The notes: generated by a model from the sequence alone, not told the origin. 64,000 nucleotides of DNA from Phycisphaerae bacterium (GCA_029260115.1 JAJDDW010000016.1:147144-211143), one strand, 5' to 3'; numbered from the stretch's first letter, positions 21,731 to 32,177 are shown. Program-made: numbers and translations.

Positions 21731-23323
21731 ATGACCGGCGACATGCACATTGTCGAGAAGCCTAAGCCCGTATCTTCTGCCACCCGTTGGCGTGTTCTGG
21801 TTGGCGCAATCCTGGTCCAACTCATTCTCGGCACAGTCTATGGGTACAGCATTTTCTGGGAACCCCTGCAAGCAGAAGTTTTCCCGGCGGTACTGACCCA
21901 AGCTCAACATGACGCGGCCGTTAATGCGGGCGAGGATGTTTCAATTGCGATAGTTGTAGCCACCGAAACCGACGCCAAGGCCGAACGAATTAGTCAGCAG
22001 AATTATCTCAAGTACGCTTTCTCGATCTGCATCCTGTCATTCGCCGTGGCCATGGTCATCGCTGGGCGCGTTCAAGATCTGAAGGGGCCGCGTTTTACAG
22101 CTATCATTGGTGCGGTGTTCATGGGTCTTGGATTCGTGCTAGCCGGACTGATGACAAAGCCGATCGTCTTCTACCTAGCCCACGCTGCATTCACTGGCGC
22201 GGTGGGCATCGTGTTGCTGATGTTGTTCGAGGCCTTGTTTGGTAACGTGGATCGTAAGGAAGTGCCGATCCTCAAACATATCCCACTAGCCTTGATCGGC
22301 GCAGTGGTAGTCGCCGGAATCTTGTTGGGCAACCAATACGTGGGTAAGGCTGACGAGTTCGACAAACTATTCTTACTCTGGGGCACGGTAGGTTTTCTCG
22401 CTGGAGCGGGCATCGGTTTTGCCTACGTCTGCCCCATCGCCGCGCTAATCAAATGGTTCCCCGACAATAAGGGTTTGGTCTCAGGAGTAGCCGTAGCCGG
22501 TTTCGGATTCGGGGCTTATCTATTCAAAGGCCAAAGTATCGGAGCGTTGGGCTACATCCAATCGCACGGTATACCCAACTTCTTTCTGGTCCACGGGGCG
22601 GTTTGCTTCGTGTCTGTTACACTAGGCGCGCTGCTATTGCGCAATCCACCAAGTGTACAGATTGCACACAAGCTTACCGGGGAGTCAAGCTGGCAGGAAA
22701 CGCTGCGTAAACCTGTCTTTTACATCCTCTGGCTGATGTTCTTCAGCGGAGCGATGGCTGGACTCATGGTCATCGGTATCGTCAAGGTCTTCGCTGGCGA
22801 ACAGCTCGTCGCCGCCGCCGGAATAGGAATCGATCAGGCCACGTCCAGCACCCTTCTTCTCAGAGGTGCAGAAGCTGTCGGGTGGCTGGCTATTTTCAAT
22901 GCCGTAGGGCGTGTGTTTTGGGGGTTCGCCTCAGACCGCATCGGACGGACCGCTGCCTTTGTATCGATGTTCGTCTTCCAGGCTGGCATGATGTTCGCCC
23001 TGGCCAGCATGGATACTGAGTTAAGCCTAGCCGTCGGTGCTTCAGTTGTGGGATTCAATTTTGGCGGAAACTTCGCGCTGTTCCCCTCAGCGACTGCAGA
23101 CCTGTTCGGTGCCAAGAATCTCGGAGCCAACTACGGTTGGGTCTTCACCGCCTACGGAATCGCTGGTGTCGTTGGCATCGCCGCAGGCAACGCCGCCAAG
23201 GCTATGACCGGTAGTTATGCCGCTGCGTTTGTGGTCGCTGGTTGCCTTTGCCTGATTTCTGCCGGGCTGGCGATCGGACTCGGAGCCTCGCAAAAGCGGA
23301 GCAGTACTTTGAGCACCGCTTGA
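21731..23323 (+). CDS. MFS transporter, OFA (oxalate/formate antiporter)-like
   Basis: 530 aa multi-TM; GTVYGYSIFWEPLQAEVFP..., FPDNKGLVSGVAVAGFGFGA typical of OFA MFS. Confidence 0.85.
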   Translation: MTGDMHIVEKPKPVSSATRWRVLVGAILVQLILGTVYGYSIFWEPLQAEVFPAVLTQAQHDAAVNAGEDVSIAIVVATETDAKAERISQQNYLKYAFSICILSFAVAMVIAGRVQDLKGPRFTAIIGAVFMGLGFVLAGLMTKPIVFYLAHAAFTGAVGIVLLMLFEALFGNVDRKEVPILKHIPLALIGAVVVAGILLGNQYVGKADEFDKLFLLWGTVGFLAGAGIGFAYVCPIAALIKWFPDNKGLVSGVAVAGFGFGAYLFKGQSIGALGYIQSHGIPNFFLVHGAVCFVSVTLGALLLRNPPSVQIAHKLTGESSWQETLRKPVFYILWLMFFSGAMAGLMVIGIVKVFAGEQLVAAAGIGIDQATSSTLLLRGAEAVGWLAIFNAVGRVFWGFASDRIGRTAAFVSMFVFQAGMMFALASMDTELSLAVGASVVGFNFGGNFALFPSATADLFGAKNLGANYGWVFTAYGIAGVVGIAAGNAAKAMTGSYAAAFVVAGCLCLISAGLAIGLGASQKRSSTLSTA

Positions 23324-23345
23324 TAAGTTCTCGATGTGCGTGCCA

Positions 23346-24587
23346 CTATAACGACAGACGCACACGCACCCCCGCGACGATGGCATGACTGATCTCGCCA
23401 TTGGCGCCAGGGTTGTCGATGTACTGAAAGTCGGGAGTTATGACAAGCCGATCCGAAACGTGAATCGCATAGTACATTTCGTAGGCTGTCTCGTTGTCAA
23501 ACTCATCATCAATTCGTTTACGATATAAATGTGACGATCTCAGAAGTGAGAAACCGAATCCAAATACGTCGGCATCGCGTGAGGGGAACAAACCTTTGTA
23601 AGAGAGGCCCGCAGACCAGAATCGTGACATCTTATTGTTCTCTGGGCTACGGTATCCAAATCGAGCGAATACGCCTAGACCCTGGTCGTCTTCCTTGCCT
23701 TCACGAGCGAGCATCTGATCTACGCTGACATACATCCCATAGTCGCCAGCCCGCGTCCGAATATCCCTCTCACTTCGGGGAAAAGTTTTCCTGGGTCCGG
23801 GATCGTAGAAGGCGCCGATGCGGTAATTGCCTGGCAGTGTGCCCGCCTGGCTCGGTAATTTGGTGTGAAACCCGTTTTCGACGTACACCGTATACCAGTC
23901 TTCTTCGTGAAACGCCTTTGAAATGCCTCCTTTATAAGGCGCAGCTTGCCCGTCGGCGATGCCCAGCATTAGCGAATACCAACTCACCGGTTGTAGTGTC
24001 AGACTGGCCCCCATGCCGATCCGCAGCGGGATGAGCGGGTTGTTATCCAACGATTGGTGCATGAACTGCTTGTCTTCGCTGTTGGCGTAGATATTACGAT
24101 CGACGACAGTCTGGTAGTCCATGTAGCCAACTGTGAGCGAGGCGCGGTGATCTGGGAAATGCTGCCTATACCAGAACTGCCCAACATGCCCGCCATGTAA
24201 TCCGTCGGCGTCATCGTTGACCTGCTGAAGCCCTCCCACGCGGGTGTTGACTCCCCGTCCCCAAATGGACTGGAGATGGAGTAGCATTTCCGCTGAAGGG
24301 TTCACGTGCAACTTGTCCAAATCGAACCTGATAAGCATGTCGAACGAGCCGGAATTTCGTCCACTTCCTGCACTATTCGCGTCATCTTTCAATACAGCCT
24401 GGTATTGATCGTTCATATAGACGTTTACCTTAATGCCCTGCAGCTCTAAAGCCTCGCGGCGCTGGTGCCAGTCAAACGTCAATGCCATTGGCTGAGGGGG
24501 CACGCTGGCCGAATCGTCCGCAAGCGCACGCAACGGAACAGTGAGAATGACAGCCAATACGGTCATGTAATATGTTGATGTTGACAT
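23346..24587 (-). CDS. OprB-like carbohydrate-selective porin
   Basis: 413 aa; signal peptide; IYANSEDKQFMHQSLDNNPLIPL, YEMYYAIHVSDRLVITPDFQYIDNPGAN. Confidence 0.82.
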   Translation of the reverse strand: MSTSTYYMTVLAVILTVPLRALADDSASVPPQPMALTFDWHQRREALELQGIKVNVYMNDQYQAVLKDDANSAGSGRNSGSFDMLIRFDLDKLHVNPSAEMLLHLQSIWGRGVNTRVGGLQQVNDDADGLHGGHVGQFWYRQHFPDHRASLTVGYMDYQTVVDRNIYANSEDKQFMHQSLDNNPLIPLRIGMGASLTLQPVSWYSLMLGIADGQAAPYKGGISKAFHEEDWYTVYVENGFHTKLPSQAGTLPGNYRIGAFYDPGPRKTFPRSERDIRTRAGDYGMYVSVDQMLAREGKEDDQGLGVFARFGYRSPENNKMSRFWSAGLSYKGLFPSRDADVFGFGFSLLRSSHLYRKRIDDEFDNETAYEMYYAIHVSDRLVITPDFQYIDNPGANGEISHAIVAGVRVRLSL

Positions 24588-24823
24588 GGTATCTCCACGA
24601 GAAGTCCGCGTAACACGTCTTTATAACTTGCAAGGCGGGTACCATAGGAAGTGAACGGAAAGGTCGATCGGCGAAACTATACATATGATTGAATGAATAA
24701 ATCGTGTATCATGCTCAAACGGCGCGCCGCTTGCAGGATGAAATTGTCATGGCAATGCGTTACGAAACATGTGCTAATAGAATCCCTGTAGCTATCTAAA
24801 CCCAAGGGGGGGCTGGTAAAGCC

Positions 24824-25357
24824 GTGATAAAGTTCAAGTTTTCGATTCGGACCACGCTGGCTGGCGTGATGATTCTGACACCTTTCTCTTGCATGCGGCC
24901 TACTGCCATACAAACGCGGCAGCGGACTGGAATCGGGAAATTCGAATCGCGGCATTGGATCCACAGCGAACACCTCCGGAGTGTCATGACTGTTCTCGAA
25001 CGCGAGACGATGGCGTCGTGGCCTCAGGAAGTCGAAAACGAATACGCCGCCAAAGATGCTGACCAAACCGAACAAGCATTCAACGAGGCCAGCACCTTAG
25101 CCGTACAGCTCGCAAATTCAGCTACTGTTATCGCAACGTTATCGAATTCAATCCGAATGTCGGAGGCTGACCGTCGCGCGTTTGTAGCTCAGGCGGATAC
25201 ACTTCACGATCAGGCCCAACGACTATTTGAAGCGACCAAAGCAAACGACCTTGAGCACATGCGCGCCGACCTGAATTCCATCCAAGCAACGTGTAAATCC
25301 TGCCATGAACGCTTCCGCGAATTCACTGGCCCCTTAGCGTGGTACGCTCCAAAATAA
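24824..25357 (+). CDS. Cytochrome c'-like (class II) protein
   Basis: Helical protein with C-terminal CKSCHERFRE heme motif; N-terminal signal-like segment. Confidence 0.72.
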   Translation: MIKFKFSIRTTLAGVMILTPFSCMRPTAIQTRQRTGIGKFESRHWIHSEHLRSVMTVLERETMASWPQEVENEYAAKDADQTEQAFNEASTLAVQLANSATVIATLSNSIRMSEADRRAFVAQADTLHDQAQRLFEATKANDLEHMRADLNSIQATCKSCHERFREFTGPLAWYAPK

Positions 25358-25772
25358 TGAACGCCCGTTTCTTCATGGAGTTTATGTAGCCACTACGATC
25401 GCTATACTTGGTCGCCCCTCAGATGCCCTCTAAACTCTTCAATTACGGTGTGAAACGTCCATTGAGTTGTGGTATCATTCGTAAGGTTGTGATAGTTAAC
25501 GCGCTAAAAACTTGTTATCTCGACATGGAGAACGGGACTGATGACCATAGTTTACCATAAATCGCTCATTTTCAACGGATTCAGAATAGGTAGAACATCG
25601 TTTGGATTAGAGGAGGAGATGGTAATAGACAATCGCCATTCACCTGAGCATGTGGTTACAACCACGAAACGCACAGTTGCAACTCACTCCCGAATAGGTC
25701 GGCGTTTCCGTTGAGCTTCCTCAGCCGCGTATCTCGAAACTCGGACTGCTGCCGATTACCTCATCCTTTCTG

Positions 25773-26462
25773 CTACACAATCTCGAACACGAATCTCAGC
25801 GCGAAGTAAACACCTACGGCGATGAAGATGATACCCGTGACTCGGCGCGCCCAGCGTTCGAATGCGGCAACCTTGTCGAATGCCTTGCCGACCGCTTTGG
25901 ATCCCACGGCGATCAAAACCGCAAAGAGGATGACGGGAAGCGCTGTGCTGGCCCCGTACATCGAGGGTAGCAGCCAAGACGATTCGTACTTGATCGAAAG
26001 AGGCACAAGGCTGCCGAAAAATAGCGCGGCGGATGATGGGCAGAATGAGAGTGCGAACACCACACCGAGCGCCAACCCAGACCAGATGCCCCAGCCCTCA
26101 ACGCGTTCGCCTACACGCTCGCCAAGACTACCGCCGAACGACCCGAAGCTAATCAAGTCGAGTAAAATCATGCCTACCAGGATCAGCACAGGGCCAAGAA
26201 TCTTGTTCATGTACTTTTGCAGCCAATGCGACGCTGCAGGCGCAGCAAGAACGCTAGTGACGAGCAACGCGCCGAGTGTGACGTACACTAAGCTCCTTCC
26301 GATTGCGTAGAGCACGCCGGTTGCGACGGCGGCCTTTGGGTTGTCCACGCGCCGCGCGATAAACGACACGGCCGCGATGTTGGTTGCGAGTGGACACGGG
26401 CTGATCGCAGTCAGAATGCCAAGCCATATGGCCGAACCGCATGCAAGTACCATGTCGTCCAT
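25773..26462 (-). CDS. arsG: ArsG-like aromatic arsenical efflux permease (CcdA/DsbD-like)
   Basis: 229 aa, six TM-like segments; LTAISPCPLATNIAAVSFIARRVDNPK; adjacent to ArsF- and ArsE-like genes. Confidence 0.75.
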   Translation of the reverse strand: MDDMVLACGSAIWLGILTAISPCPLATNIAAVSFIARRVDNPKAAVATGVLYAIGRSLVYVTLGALLVTSVLAAPAASHWLQKYMNKILGPVLILVGMILLDLISFGSFGGSLGERVGERVEGWGIWSGLALGVVFALSFCPSSAALFFGSLVPLSIKYESSWLLPSMYGASTALPVILFAVLIAVGSKAVGKAFDKVAAFERWARRVTGIIFIAVGVYFALRFVFEIV

Positions 26463-27076
26463 TACGGGGTGGCCTCCAGATACGCTTGTGCTTCGTCGCG
26501 GATGAAAGTCTTGAACTTCACTTCATCGCCCACGAGATCCCAAATCTGCTCCAGCTTTTTCGATCGTTTCACTTGTCCACCTTCGGTATCGACCATTACC
26601 AGCGCACTTGCAATTAGTTCGTAGTCCTTGACGTAGTGTTCGTGCCTTGGCTCGTCCACGTTGACGGCGCGCCATTCGAATTCGCCGGACTCTAGCGCAG
26701 CGGAAAACCCGTCCTTCAAAACCTGCTCAGCGTATGCTTGCATGGTCAGGCACGTATGGCACCGTTGCGTACTATGGAAGTAGTACGCGAAAACTTTGTG
26801 GACCTTCGAAGCCGCTGCATCTGTTTGCTGCGGTTCATGCTGTTGGGCAACGGAAGCTAGATTTCCGGCTGCAGAACCGTCCGTAGCTGGATCGCCAGCA
26901 GCCTGGTCCGTCGCGGCACGAAGCCCCTCCTTGGGGATATCCTCGCTGGAGGCCTTCGATCCAGACGTCGCCGCTACGCTCGGAGCAGTCGGCGAATCGT
27001 AGCGTTCGCCGACCACAACATAGACAGTCGTTACGGCGACAAAGATAAGCAGCACCATCGTTGTTGCACTTTTCAT
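26462..27076 (-). CDS. arsF: ArsF-like protein
   Basis: N-terminal TM, then VFAYYFHSTQRCHTCLTMQAYAEQ...VNVDEPRHEHYVKDYELIASALVMVD. Confidence 0.75.
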   Translation of the reverse strand: MKSATTMVLLIFVAVTTVYVVVGERYDSPTAPSVAATSGSKASSEDIPKEGLRAATDQAAGDPATDGSAAGNLASVAQQHEPQQTDAAASKVHKVFAYYFHSTQRCHTCLTMQAYAEQVLKDGFSAALESGEFEWRAVNVDEPRHEHYVKDYELIASALVMVDTEGGQVKRSKKLEQIWDLVGDEVKFKTFIRDEAQAYLEATP

Positions 27077-27114
27077 GATACTCCTCGTTCCTAAAATGCC
27101 GGCTCGCGAACGAA

Positions 27115-27372
27115 TCAGGCGGAATCCTGTTTCGCTATCGCCGACGTGAGCATGGTCGTCATTTCCGTCTCGGCCGGCACCTTTCCGCTGACCTTAACTT
27201 CGCCATCAATAACCAGCGCCGGCGTCATCATCACGCCGCGCTTCATAATTTCCGTGATATCCTTAACATGCGCAATTTCGCACGCGATACCCAACTTGTC
27301 CGCGGCGCCCTTGGCGGCCGTTTCCATCGCTTGACACTTTGCACATCCTGTTCCTAGAATTTCGATCTTCAT
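27115..27372 (-). CDS. arsE: ArsE-like small thioredoxin-fold protein
   Basis: MKIEILGTGCAKCQAMETAAKGAADKLG...MMTPALVIDGEVKVSGKVP. Confidence 0.8.
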   Translation of the reverse strand: MKIEILGTGCAKCQAMETAAKGAADKLGIACEIAHVKDITEIMKRGVMMTPALVIDGEVKVSGKVPAETEMTTMLTSAIAKQDSA

Positions 27373-27423
27373 GTTGTCAACTCCTTAATGCCTTTCGGTT
27401 CGCGACCATGGCGTTACAATCCG

Positions 27424-27637
27424 CTATGAAGTCAGCCCCGCCATGACCGCATCCACGACGTTTTTACATGCATCAGCATGTGCGGCCTGTCCAGTTTTTT
27501 CTAAATGCTCAGCGCCGGCAGGTCGACGATCATACCTGCCGCCTCGAGAATCCGCCTCATACAATGCTCCATACACCCATCAATGACGATACGACGCGCG
27601 GCATTTCGCCTTCATCCACTGCACAGCATTCACTCAT
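27424..27637 (-). pseudogene. Decayed DGC-type putative zinc-binding protein
   Basis: Fragments in different frames: MSECCAVDEGEMP; ARRIVIDGCMEHCMRRILEAAGMIVDLPAL; EHLEKTGQAAHADACKNVVDAVMAGLTS*; ATG overlaps permease stop (ATGA). Confidence 0.72.
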
Positions 27638-28986
27638 GGCATTGCTCCTATTGATGCAACAAGACTTTGATCCGCGCCCTGCGTGGCGCCATACACCATG
27701 CCCATCGTTGTCGCCACGACAACGATGATCCCGCAGAACGATGCCGTCTTCTTGGCACCCATCACCTTGACGAGTACCAGCATGTTTGGAAGCGATAGTG
27801 CAGGCCCGGCAAGCAGCAGTGCCAGCGCCGGTCCCTTTGCCATCCCGTGTTCCATTAGCGCTTGGGTGATAGGTACTTCCGTCAAAGTGGCGAAGTAGAA
27901 AAGCGCACCAACAACGGAACCAATCAGGTTGGCGCTCAGGCTATTGTCACCGACGAGCATCGCAATCTGCTTATCAGGCAACAGCGCGGAGATGAATCCG
28001 ACTACGAACACGCCTCCGAACAGCAACGGTACGAGCAGCTTGGTGAAGTCCCATGTACTGCTCATCCACTGCTTGAACTCATCTCGCTCGACCCAGCGCC
28101 AGGTCATAACTGCGACAGCCAGGAACATCAGCCCAGCCAAGTACCAGCGTATGTGGTGAATTTCCATGACCCAGGTCTTGGCCTCGATGATTTCCACGAT
28201 GTCAGATTTTGGAAGTGTTAACCGCTCACCCGCGCGAATGCCTTCCATGCTCTCCTGAACCTGGATCATGACTTCGTCATGCATTTCCTGGAGCACTACA
28301 CCGCGTACTTCGGTGCCGTCAACTCGCCGAACAACAGCATCGCCAGGGTTGAACCAGTCGGAAAAGACGAGGAGCGCGATCATGGCCGCGAGTAGAAGTG
28401 CGCTCTGCCAGCCCTTTCGACCAGTGTCAGGTGGATCAGGTATTTGCGCCGCCGCCTCGATTTTCTTCTGTTCACCGCGACGGAAAATGGTGGCCATACC
28501 AAGCCCCACGACGAAGGCAAAGCCAATCGCGCCGATCGCCCGCCACAGCCCGAGATCAAAGCCGAGCACGCGGGCCGTGAGGAAAATGGCGAGTACGTTG
28601 ATAGCTGGTCCCGAGTATAAAAACGCCGAGGCCGGTCCCAGTCCGGCACCGAGGTTGTAGATGCCAGCGAACATGGGTAACACGCTGCACGAACACACTG
28701 CTAGAACCACACCGGCGACCGATGCCACGGAATAAGCCGCGAACTTGTTGGTCTTTGGCCCCAAGTATCGCATTACCGAAGCCGGAGTCAGGAACGTGAT
28801 GATGCCACCAGCGATAAACAGCGCGGGAACGACGCACGCCAGCGTGTGATTCCTCGCATACCACTGAAGCAGTTTGAATGCTTCAAAAATTGCTCCTTCG
28901 ACCTTCGGGTTGCCAAGCGGCAGGTAGTACGCAACCAAGAAGACGCTAAGTAGCGCTGCGAATATCTTCCACTGCTTTGCAGCCAT
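27634..28986 (-). CDS. Permease (ArsP/DUF318-like) with a soluble insertion
   Basis: In-frame Met at 28986; CSCSVLPMFAGIYNLGAGLGPASAFLYSGPAINVLAI...SLPNMLVLVKVMG. Confidence 0.87.
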   Translation of the reverse strand: MAAKQWKIFAALLSVFLVAYYLPLGNPKVEGAIFEAFKLLQWYARNHTLACVVPALFIAGGIITFLTPASVMRYLGPKTNKFAAYSVASVAGVVLAVCSCSVLPMFAGIYNLGAGLGPASAFLYSGPAINVLAIFLTARVLGFDLGLWRAIGAIGFAFVVGLGMATIFRRGEQKKIEAAAQIPDPPDTGRKGWQSALLLAAMIALLVFSDWFNPGDAVVRRVDGTEVRGVVLQEMHDEVMIQVQESMEGIRAGERLTLPKSDIVEIIEAKTWVMEIHHIRWYLAGLMFLAVAVMTWRWVERDEFKQWMSSTWDFTKLLVPLLFGGVFVVGFISALLPDKQIAMLVGDNSLSANLIGSVVGALFYFATLTEVPITQALMEHGMAKGPALALLLAGPALSLPNMLVLVKVMGAKKTASFCGIIVVVATTMGMVYGATQGADQSLVASIGAMP

Positions 28987-29101
28987 CGATCTAACTCCCT
29001 CGTCCACCAGCGGACCTAATAACACCCTGCAATATGCATGCCTCAATGGCCATGTAACCATGAATATGGCAAAACAAAAACAGTCCTGTCTAATTCAGTG
29101 A

Positions 29102-29428
29102 TCATGAAGACCCCATGATGGCCTGCTGTTCCTTCAGGTTTTGTTTGAGCACACCCTCGATGCAATGCCAGAACCCTTTTAGGCACCCGACTTTGAGCCT
29201 GTAGTAAATCATGACGCCTTCCTTGCGGTCGGCTACGATGCCAGCGTTTTTTAACACGGCCAAGTGCTTGGACACCGTGGATTGATCAGCCCCGACAAGG
29301 TCCGTGAGATCGCACACACACATCTCCTTGTCAGCCAGGGCATCCAGTATGATTAACCGGCTCGGATGGGCCACGGCCTTGGCGACCTTAGCTCGGGCTT
29401 CATATAGCTGTCGGGGTTTCATCTTCAT
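29102..29428 (-). CDS. arsR: ArsR-family metalloregulator
   Basis: EMCVCDLTDLVGADQSTVSKHLAVLKNAGIVADRKEGVMIYYRL; CxC metal-site motif in recognition helix. Confidence 0.93.
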   Translation of the reverse strand: MKMKPRQLYEARAKVAKAVAHPSRLIILDALADKEMCVCDLTDLVGADQSTVSKHLAVLKNAGIVADRKEGVMIYYRLKVGCLKGFWHCIEGVLKQNLKEQQAIMGSS

Positions 29429-29440
29429 GGCTCTATGGCA

Positions 29441-29468
29441 ATTATACCATCGATTGGCATATTGTCAA
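29441..29468 (-). promoter_or_regulatory. Sigma70-type promoter for the arsR operon
   Basis: Minus strand TTGACA (29463-29468) - 16 bp - TATAAT (29441-29446). Confidence 0.75.
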
Positions 29469-29538
29469 GCTGACCTGCTTCCCCGATTACGATCCAGTCC
29501 TAGAGTTAGTTTATAGGCTGTTTGACGCAGGTGATTTG

Positions 29539-29901
29539 TCAAGACCGCCTCTCCTCGCCAACACCTATCTGCAAGCCGTCTGGGTCCCGGTACTGCGCGA
29601 TACGCGCACCGAACATTTCCTTTGGCTCCTGGACACACATCACGCTCTTGTCGACCATTCGCTTATGAAATTCGTCGAGATTCGGCACTTCGAAACCAGT
29701 CCGACATCGACCGGGTCTCTCGTCATTGTCTTCTGCAGGGGTGGATTCTTTGCACGCATGCAGGGCGAGTGTTGCCCCTTCTGTCACAAACTCGCTCCAC
29801 CCTGGTGATTCAAACTTGAGCGGAATACCGAGAACATCCCGGTAGAATTCGACAGACCGTTTCATATCACTTACGAATACGATCGCATAGTTCACGCGCA
29901 T
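29539..29901 (-). CDS. VOC/glyoxalase-family protein
   Basis: MRVNYAIVFVSDMKRSVEFYRDVLGIPLKFESPGWSEF...FGARIAQYRDPDGLQIGV. Confidence 0.9.
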   Translation of the reverse strand: MRVNYAIVFVSDMKRSVEFYRDVLGIPLKFESPGWSEFVTEGATLALHACKESTPAEDNDERPGRCRTGFEVPNLDEFHKRMVDKSVMCVQEPKEMFGARIAQYRDPDGLQIGVGEERRS

Positions 29902-30095
29902 AAGAGAGTCTCCTTTTCAATGCAATACTGATGTTCTGAGTCTGTAGAGAGGACTGACAACCGCTTCGGGTCACCTCGTCCGTTTCAACCCTGCCGGTAT
30001 ATTTTTTAGCCATCGCCTCTCTGCTCTCCGCGTCTGACCGGTTGCGGACTTGCATCGCGCGGAAGCGACCGGCGATGCTCGATACTGTGAAGCAT

Positions 30096-31175
30096 TCATG
30101 CATCTCGGACGTTGCTTCCAGTCTTAATTGAGGATTCCGATGATACGGCTTCGATAATACAGATACTGGAATCATCGACAGTTGCAATCCGCTGCAACTC
30201 GATCCCAGCCCTCGCAAGCAACTCTGTCCATTCGGTCGCATTGCGCTCCCGCCCGCCGGTCACCGCAAGCATGTTGAGGTCGCTCATCAACATCTCTTCG
30301 ACTCGTGGGTCGGATGAGTCAATTCTAACTGGCACAACGGTCTCAATGACGAGCAGCCGGGTACCTGATTGCATCGCTGCTTGACAATGCTGAAGAACGC
30401 GCAGGGCTGAGCAGTCGTCGTATCCATGGAGTACGTTTTTCAATATATAGACGTCGGCGCCACTGGGGACCGCCAGCAGTAAGTCACCCGCTACGAGCCG
30501 GCAACGTTCAATAAGACCAGCTCGCTCAAGCCTCGCTGATGCACGATCAACGGCTTCTTGCCTATCCACAAGGATACCACGGGTTTGTGGATTCGCGGTC
30601 AAGATCGCTGAGATCAAACCGCCTCCGGCACCGCCAAGATCAGCGACGACTCCACAGCGAGAGAAATCGTAAGCCTCAACGATTGGAGCCATGTCAGCGG
30701 CGGTAGGTTCGGCAAATACCTTATGAAAAATCGCCTGTGCGTCTGGCTCCATCGACCATCGAGATTTGATTCCGAGGCTCTCCATTACGCCGAACGCGTC
30801 AGTATTACCACCGTTCCTCACACATTCTGGTAGATACGTCCAGAAGTCGGCAAGCAGATCGCCCCAAAAGACGACCGACGCCCAGATGGAGTTCGGTGCG
30901 CTTCTTCTTAGCGGATCACCGAATGAAGTCAGTGCGAAACGACCTGGCGTGGCTTCTTTAACAACGCCCAAACTGGTAAGTGCACGCAGCAGTCGATTCA
31001 ACGAACTTGAATCTGATTCGGTTTCCGCCGCCAGCTCTTCGAGACTCTTCTCTCCGCTTTCCAATGCGTCGGCAATACCGAGTCGCACAGCAGCGCAGAG
31101 CGCCTTCCCGCGTAAGAACGCCTTGGCCATGTCCACTAGCGTATCCGCGGCATTTTTTTCTATTTCGGCAGTCAT
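30096..31175 (-). CDS. SAM-dependent O-methyltransferase (hydroxyindole-type fold)
   Basis: Winged-helix dimerisation segment plus VVADLGGAGGGLISAIL; ILKNVLHGYDD. Confidence 0.85.
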   Translation of the reverse strand: MTAEIEKNAADTLVDMAKAFLRGKALCAAVRLGIADALESGEKSLEELAAETESDSSSLNRLLRALTSLGVVKEATPGRFALTSFGDPLRRSAPNSIWASVVFWGDLLADFWTYLPECVRNGGNTDAFGVMESLGIKSRWSMEPDAQAIFHKVFAEPTAADMAPIVEAYDFSRCGVVADLGGAGGGLISAILTANPQTRGILVDRQEAVDRASARLERAGLIERCRLVAGDLLLAVPSGADVYILKNVLHGYDDCSALRVLQHCQAAMQSGTRLLVIETVVPVRIDSSDPRVEEMLMSDLNMLAVTGGRERNATEWTELLARAGIELQRIATVDDSSICIIEAVSSESSIKTGSNVRDA

Positions 31176-31415
31176 TGCATGCTCCCTATGTCCTTGCTCG
31201 TATCGAAACTGTGTGACGCATGGTACACGGATCGCACTAACCACAGCTAATGCGGCCATGGTATCATCATACATCGACGGAGGCAGCCGAGCTAACCGTC
31301 ACGACGTTTGAAATGTGGCGCCTGTCTATGAGCCTGCGTATTTCTTGAATATAGGATTTGGACTAGAATTCTGGTTAAGGATGTCCACGACGAGTATCGA
31401 AACAGGGAGTTTGGT

Positions 31416-32129
31416 ATGAACAGCGTTGCACAGGTCATGAAGGAACTGAAGAAATGCGGTAGCGAGCAGACGCGCAGGACCTACGTGCGGCACGGCGCCG
31501 GCGACAATGTATTCGGGGTGAAAGTGGCAGACCTGAAAGTGATCGCCAAGAAAATCAAGGGTAAGCACGATTTAGCGTGCGAACTCTACGAAACCGGGAA
31601 CTACGACGCCATGTATCTTGCGGGGCTGGTGGCTGACGGAAAACAGATGAGCAAGAAACAGCTGAACGACTGGGCTAAGTCGGCAGCATGCGAGTGGATC
31701 TCGGAGTACGCCTTACCTTGGGTGGCGTCGGAGAGCCTACACGGACGCGACATGGCGATGAAGTGGATCAAGTTAAAGAAAAAAGAGTCCATCGCGTCGT
31801 GTGGATGGAGTACGTATTCCAGCCTGGTCGCTATCACGCCGGATGAGGAGTTGGATTTAGTTGAAATCAAGGAGTTGTTGAAGCGCGTTGAAAAGGAAAT
31901 CGATAGTTCAGCCAATCGTGTTAAGTACACGATGAACGGTTTCGTTATCGCTGTGGCAGCTTATGTGACGCCGCTTTTGAAACAGGCTAAGGCAACCGCG
32001 AAGAAACTCGGTAAAGTCGAGGTGGATATGGGGGATACTTCGTGCAAAGTGCCGCTGGCGTTGGAATACATTGAGAAGTTGGAAAAGGCGGGTCGGGTTG
32101 GCAAGAAACGCAAGACGACGCGATGTTAA
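31416..32129 (+). CDS. DNA alkylation repair protein, AlkD-like (copy 1)
   Basis: 237 aa HEAT-like; RHGAGDNVFGVKVADLKVIAKKIKGKHDLACELYETGNYDAMYLAGL. Confidence 0.85.
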   Translation: MNSVAQVMKELKKCGSEQTRRTYVRHGAGDNVFGVKVADLKVIAKKIKGKHDLACELYETGNYDAMYLAGLVADGKQMSKKQLNDWAKSAACEWISEYALPWVASESLHGRDMAMKWIKLKKKESIASCGWSTYSSLVAITPDEELDLVEIKELLKRVEKEIDSSANRVKYTMNGFVIAVAAYVTPLLKQAKATAKKLGKVEVDMGDTSCKVPLALEYIEKLEKAGRVGKKRKTTRC

Positions 32130-32177
32130 GAACACTCCTGCTCCCAAAAGGGGCCCAACCACACTAGAATTACGCCC

